A stretch of DNA of 64,000 nt from Pseudomonas rhizophila. Its GTDB lineage: Bacteria; Pseudomonadota; Gammaproteobacteria; Pseudomonadales; Pseudomonadaceae. Location: NCBI RefSeq assembly GCF_003033885.1, contig NZ_CP024081.1, positions 2,973,462 to 3,037,461 on the forward strand, read 5' to 3'. Under the pieces are notes generated by a model. That model searched no databases. It was not told the origin of the DNA and worked only from the letters and a program-made list of their open reading frames with translations. Shown piece after piece: positions 62,332-64,000 of this stretch (position 1 is its first letter; every line of letters begins with the position of its first letter). Both the position numbers and the translations under genes were made by a program.

Positions 62332-64000
62332 TTATCCGCAGGTCTTCCATTTTCCGTTCGGGCCTTTCTTCTCGACACGAAATGACGTAATGGTTTTATT
62401 GAATTTATCCAATAATCGGAAACCGATGCCTCTGGCCTTGGGCTCATTCGTCTTGGACAGCACGCCATCTTTCAGGCCCGTCTCTTTATAGTCAACGGTA
62501 GAGATGTCCTTGTGGTTATTGAGCATGCTGACCCCTTCGTTATTGACGGTGGCCACTACCCGATACTTCTCATTGCCTGGGTTGAATCCAGGGTTACTGT
62601 CCTGGTTGACCCAGACCGCTTTCTCTCCTCGGATATTCGGAACCAAGCCGCCTTTGCCTCCGTTGGCGGCCTTGGACGAGACGGTTTCGCTCTCGCCCAT
62701 GTACCGGATAATCTCATTCTCTTTAAGCCCCAGCGGGTCGATCCAGGTAAATGGATTCGGTGCGTAGCGATAAAGATTCAGGCTTGCGGCCAGGCCCAAG
62801 GGGTCGGGCGTGGTAAAGCGGCCTATGTCGGGATCATAGAAGCGGAAGGTGTTGTAGTGCAGGCCTGTTTCCCGGTCCAGGTATTGCCCCTGAAAACGCA
62901 GGTTCTGTTCTTCGATGTAGTACGGCTCACGGACTTCATCAGTGGTATTGCCCCATACCTGGTAGTGAGCGTGCCATAGCGGATGGCCGTCACTTTCCGT
63001 CAAGGCCTGTGGCTGACCATTGGGGTCGTTGTGGTAATAGCGGATGCGTTGATGTTCACCGATGCCGTCGACCCGGGCCAAGGGCTCGTGACTGTCGCCA
63101 ATATAGAGGTACAGGCTGGTCAGGCTATTTTTATGTTCCTTGAGTAATTGCAGGCCATCCCAGTCGAAACGCGTGCGGGCAATGAGATGCCCGTTGTCGT
63201 CATGTTCGGTTTTCTCAATCCTTCGACCCAACGGGTCGTAGCGCATCCTGACGACGTTTTCACCGTCGGATTTCTGGGTTCGAACTTCAACCAGCCGGTG
63301 ATCCGAGTCGTAACTGAAGCGCTGCAGGCCATGTCGCCCACTGCGCTTTTCAATCATTCGGCCAAAATCATCGTAGCGATAGTGCTTATCCTGATAGCGC
63401 TTGAGTTGGTTGTGCGTAACCCGCCCACCTGTACCAGGTGAACTGTCGAGGAGATTGGCGGCGGCATCGAAGGAAAATGTTTCATTCTGGCCTTGTCGAG
63501 TGCCCTGGCTTGCCAGGATGCGGCCGGTCACATCGTAGTGCAGCAATTGGCGTTGTTGACCTTTTGGCTGCCGTTCAAGGCGCGCCACCAGGTGGTCGCC
63601 AGGATCAAACTCAAAATGGGTTTGATCTGCGGCAGGCATCAACGACGGCTGGCTGGTATGCCGGCGTTGGCGGCTGCGTAAGCGCCCGCTACGGTCATAT
63701 TCACTCCGTGTGCTGATTTGGCCTTGGGTGCGCAGCACCTCTCGATGTAGCCGGTCGCGTTCGAAGTCGCTGATGACGTGGCCGTCGAGGTTGATTTGGT
63801 GCAGATGACCACTGCCATAGTACAGGCGGCTGACCCAACGGCCGTCGGGTAGGTGGGTCTGGATCAGGTTGCCGAGTTCGTCGTAGTGATGCTTCAGAAC
63901 GCCCGCTGAACTCTGCTCCTCAATCAGATAACCCAGCGCGTCATAAGCAAAGCCCAGTCGTTGTTCGTTGCCGTCGTTAGCGATGACGGTGGCTTCGATT
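62332..64000 (-). CDS. RHS repeat protein with C-terminal toxin tip (5' part outside the window)
   Basis: The open frame runs from the right edge to 62332, at least 556 codons, and is incomplete at its N-terminus. YD-repeats are visible throughout (FAYDALGYLIEEQ, HYDELGNLIQTH, RMRYDPLGRRIEKTEHDD). Next comes the RHS core end (RFQGQYLDRETGLHYNTFRF, DPDIGRFTTPDPLGL, then NLYRYAPNPFTWIDPLGL). After the DPLGL boundary (about 62725) the last 130 residues change in composition: IIRYMGESETVSSKAANGG, GEKAVWVNQDSN, YRVVATVNNEGV and KKGPNGKWKTCG. This is a swapped toxin tip. RYM near its start loosely recalls ADP-ribosyltransferase-like polymorphic toxins; activity is unproven. Delivery by a type VI secretion system is likely but no secretion gene is in view. 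Confidence 0.88.
   Translation of the reverse strand, partial: IEATVIANDGNEQRLGFAYDALGYLIEEQSSAGVLKHHYDELGNLIQTHLPDGRWVSRLYYGSGHLHQINLDGHVISDFERDRLHREVLRTQGQISTRSEYDRSGRLRSRQRRHTSQPSLMPAADQTHFEFDPGDHLVARLERQPKGQQRQLLHYDVTGRILASQGTRQGQNETFSFDAAANLLDSSPGTGGRVTHNQLKRYQDKHYRYDDFGRMIEKRSGRHGLQRFSYDSDHRLVEVRTQKSDGENVVRMRYDPLGRRIEKTEHDDNGHLIARTRFDWDGLQLLKEHKNSLTSLYLYIGDSHEPLARVDGIGEHQRIRYYHNDPNGQPQALTESDGHPLWHAHYQVWGNTTDEVREPYYIEEQNLRFQGQYLDRETGLHYNTFRFYDPDIGRFTTPDPLGLAASLNLYRYAPNPFTWIDPLGLKENEIIRYMGESETVSSKAANGGKGGLVPNIRGEKAVWVNQDSNPGFNPGNEKYRVVATVNNEGVSMLNNHKDISTVDYKETGLKDGVLSKTNEPKARGIGFRLLDKFNKTITSFRVEKKGPNGKWKTCG

Overview
The window is about 64 kb of a GC-rich gammaproteobacterial chromosome. 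Gene order and protein sequences place it in Pseudomonas, most likely the P. fluorescens group. Diagnostic runs are cmaX-crfX-cmpX-sigX-oprF, xdhABC-guaD, GntR-smc-zipA-ligA, dnaX-ybaB-recR and apt-anr-hemN-ccoSIHG. Three families of intergenic repeats typical of fluorescent pseudomonads are scattered through it. This identification rests on recalled family knowledge; no search was run.

Layout. 1-3150: envelope-stress and porin locus (cmaX end, crfX, cmpX, sigX, oprF). 3300-15210: a complete nitrate/nitrite assimilation regulon on the minus strand in three transcription units: nirB-nirD-nasA-cobA, a nitrate transporter with a fused PP2C phosphatase/protein kinase, and nasS-nasT. Each unit starts with a sigma-54 type promoter and an untranslated leader that can fold into a two-hairpin ANTAR target RNA followed by a terminator. 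15304-25700: pyrD, rmf, rlmKL, a CHASE/PAS/GGDEF diguanylate cyclase, dacB, yggL and a BenE-like transporter. 25900-33200: purine salvage and catabolism (GntR regulator, guaD, xdhC, xdhB, xdhA), with two matched palindromes in front of xdhA. 33348-41216: GntR regulator, smc, zipA and ligA.

41395-47583 is more accessory: a DUF6124-like small protein with a structured leader, a zinc-ribbon metallopeptidase, the 4.5S SRP RNA gene, a ParDE toxin-antitoxin pair, an XRE regulator, a GGDEF/EAL protein with altered active-site motifs, and a periplasmic solute-binding protein. 47727-55134 returns to core genes (dnaX, ybaB, oxidoreductase, recR, apt, anr, hemN). 55344-60827 holds the cytochrome cbb3 oxidase assembly genes (TauE-like, ccoS, ccoI, ccoH, ccoG). 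Anr-type boxes lie in front of hemN and ccoG. From 61315 to the right edge are a candidate immunity gene and the 3' part of an RHS toxin gene that runs out of the window.

How the parts work together. NasS (nitrate sensor) and NasT (ANTAR RNA-binding antiterminator) should sit above all three nitrate units. NirB needs siroheme, which explains cobA at the end of its operon. Anr probably links hemN (oxygen-independent heme synthesis) and ccoGHIS (cbb3 oxidase maturation) to low oxygen. The most interesting non-coding signal is the repeated sigma-54 promoter / ANTAR hairpin pair / overlapping terminator module. The leader in front of the DUF6124-like gene and the paired operators in front of xdhA come next.
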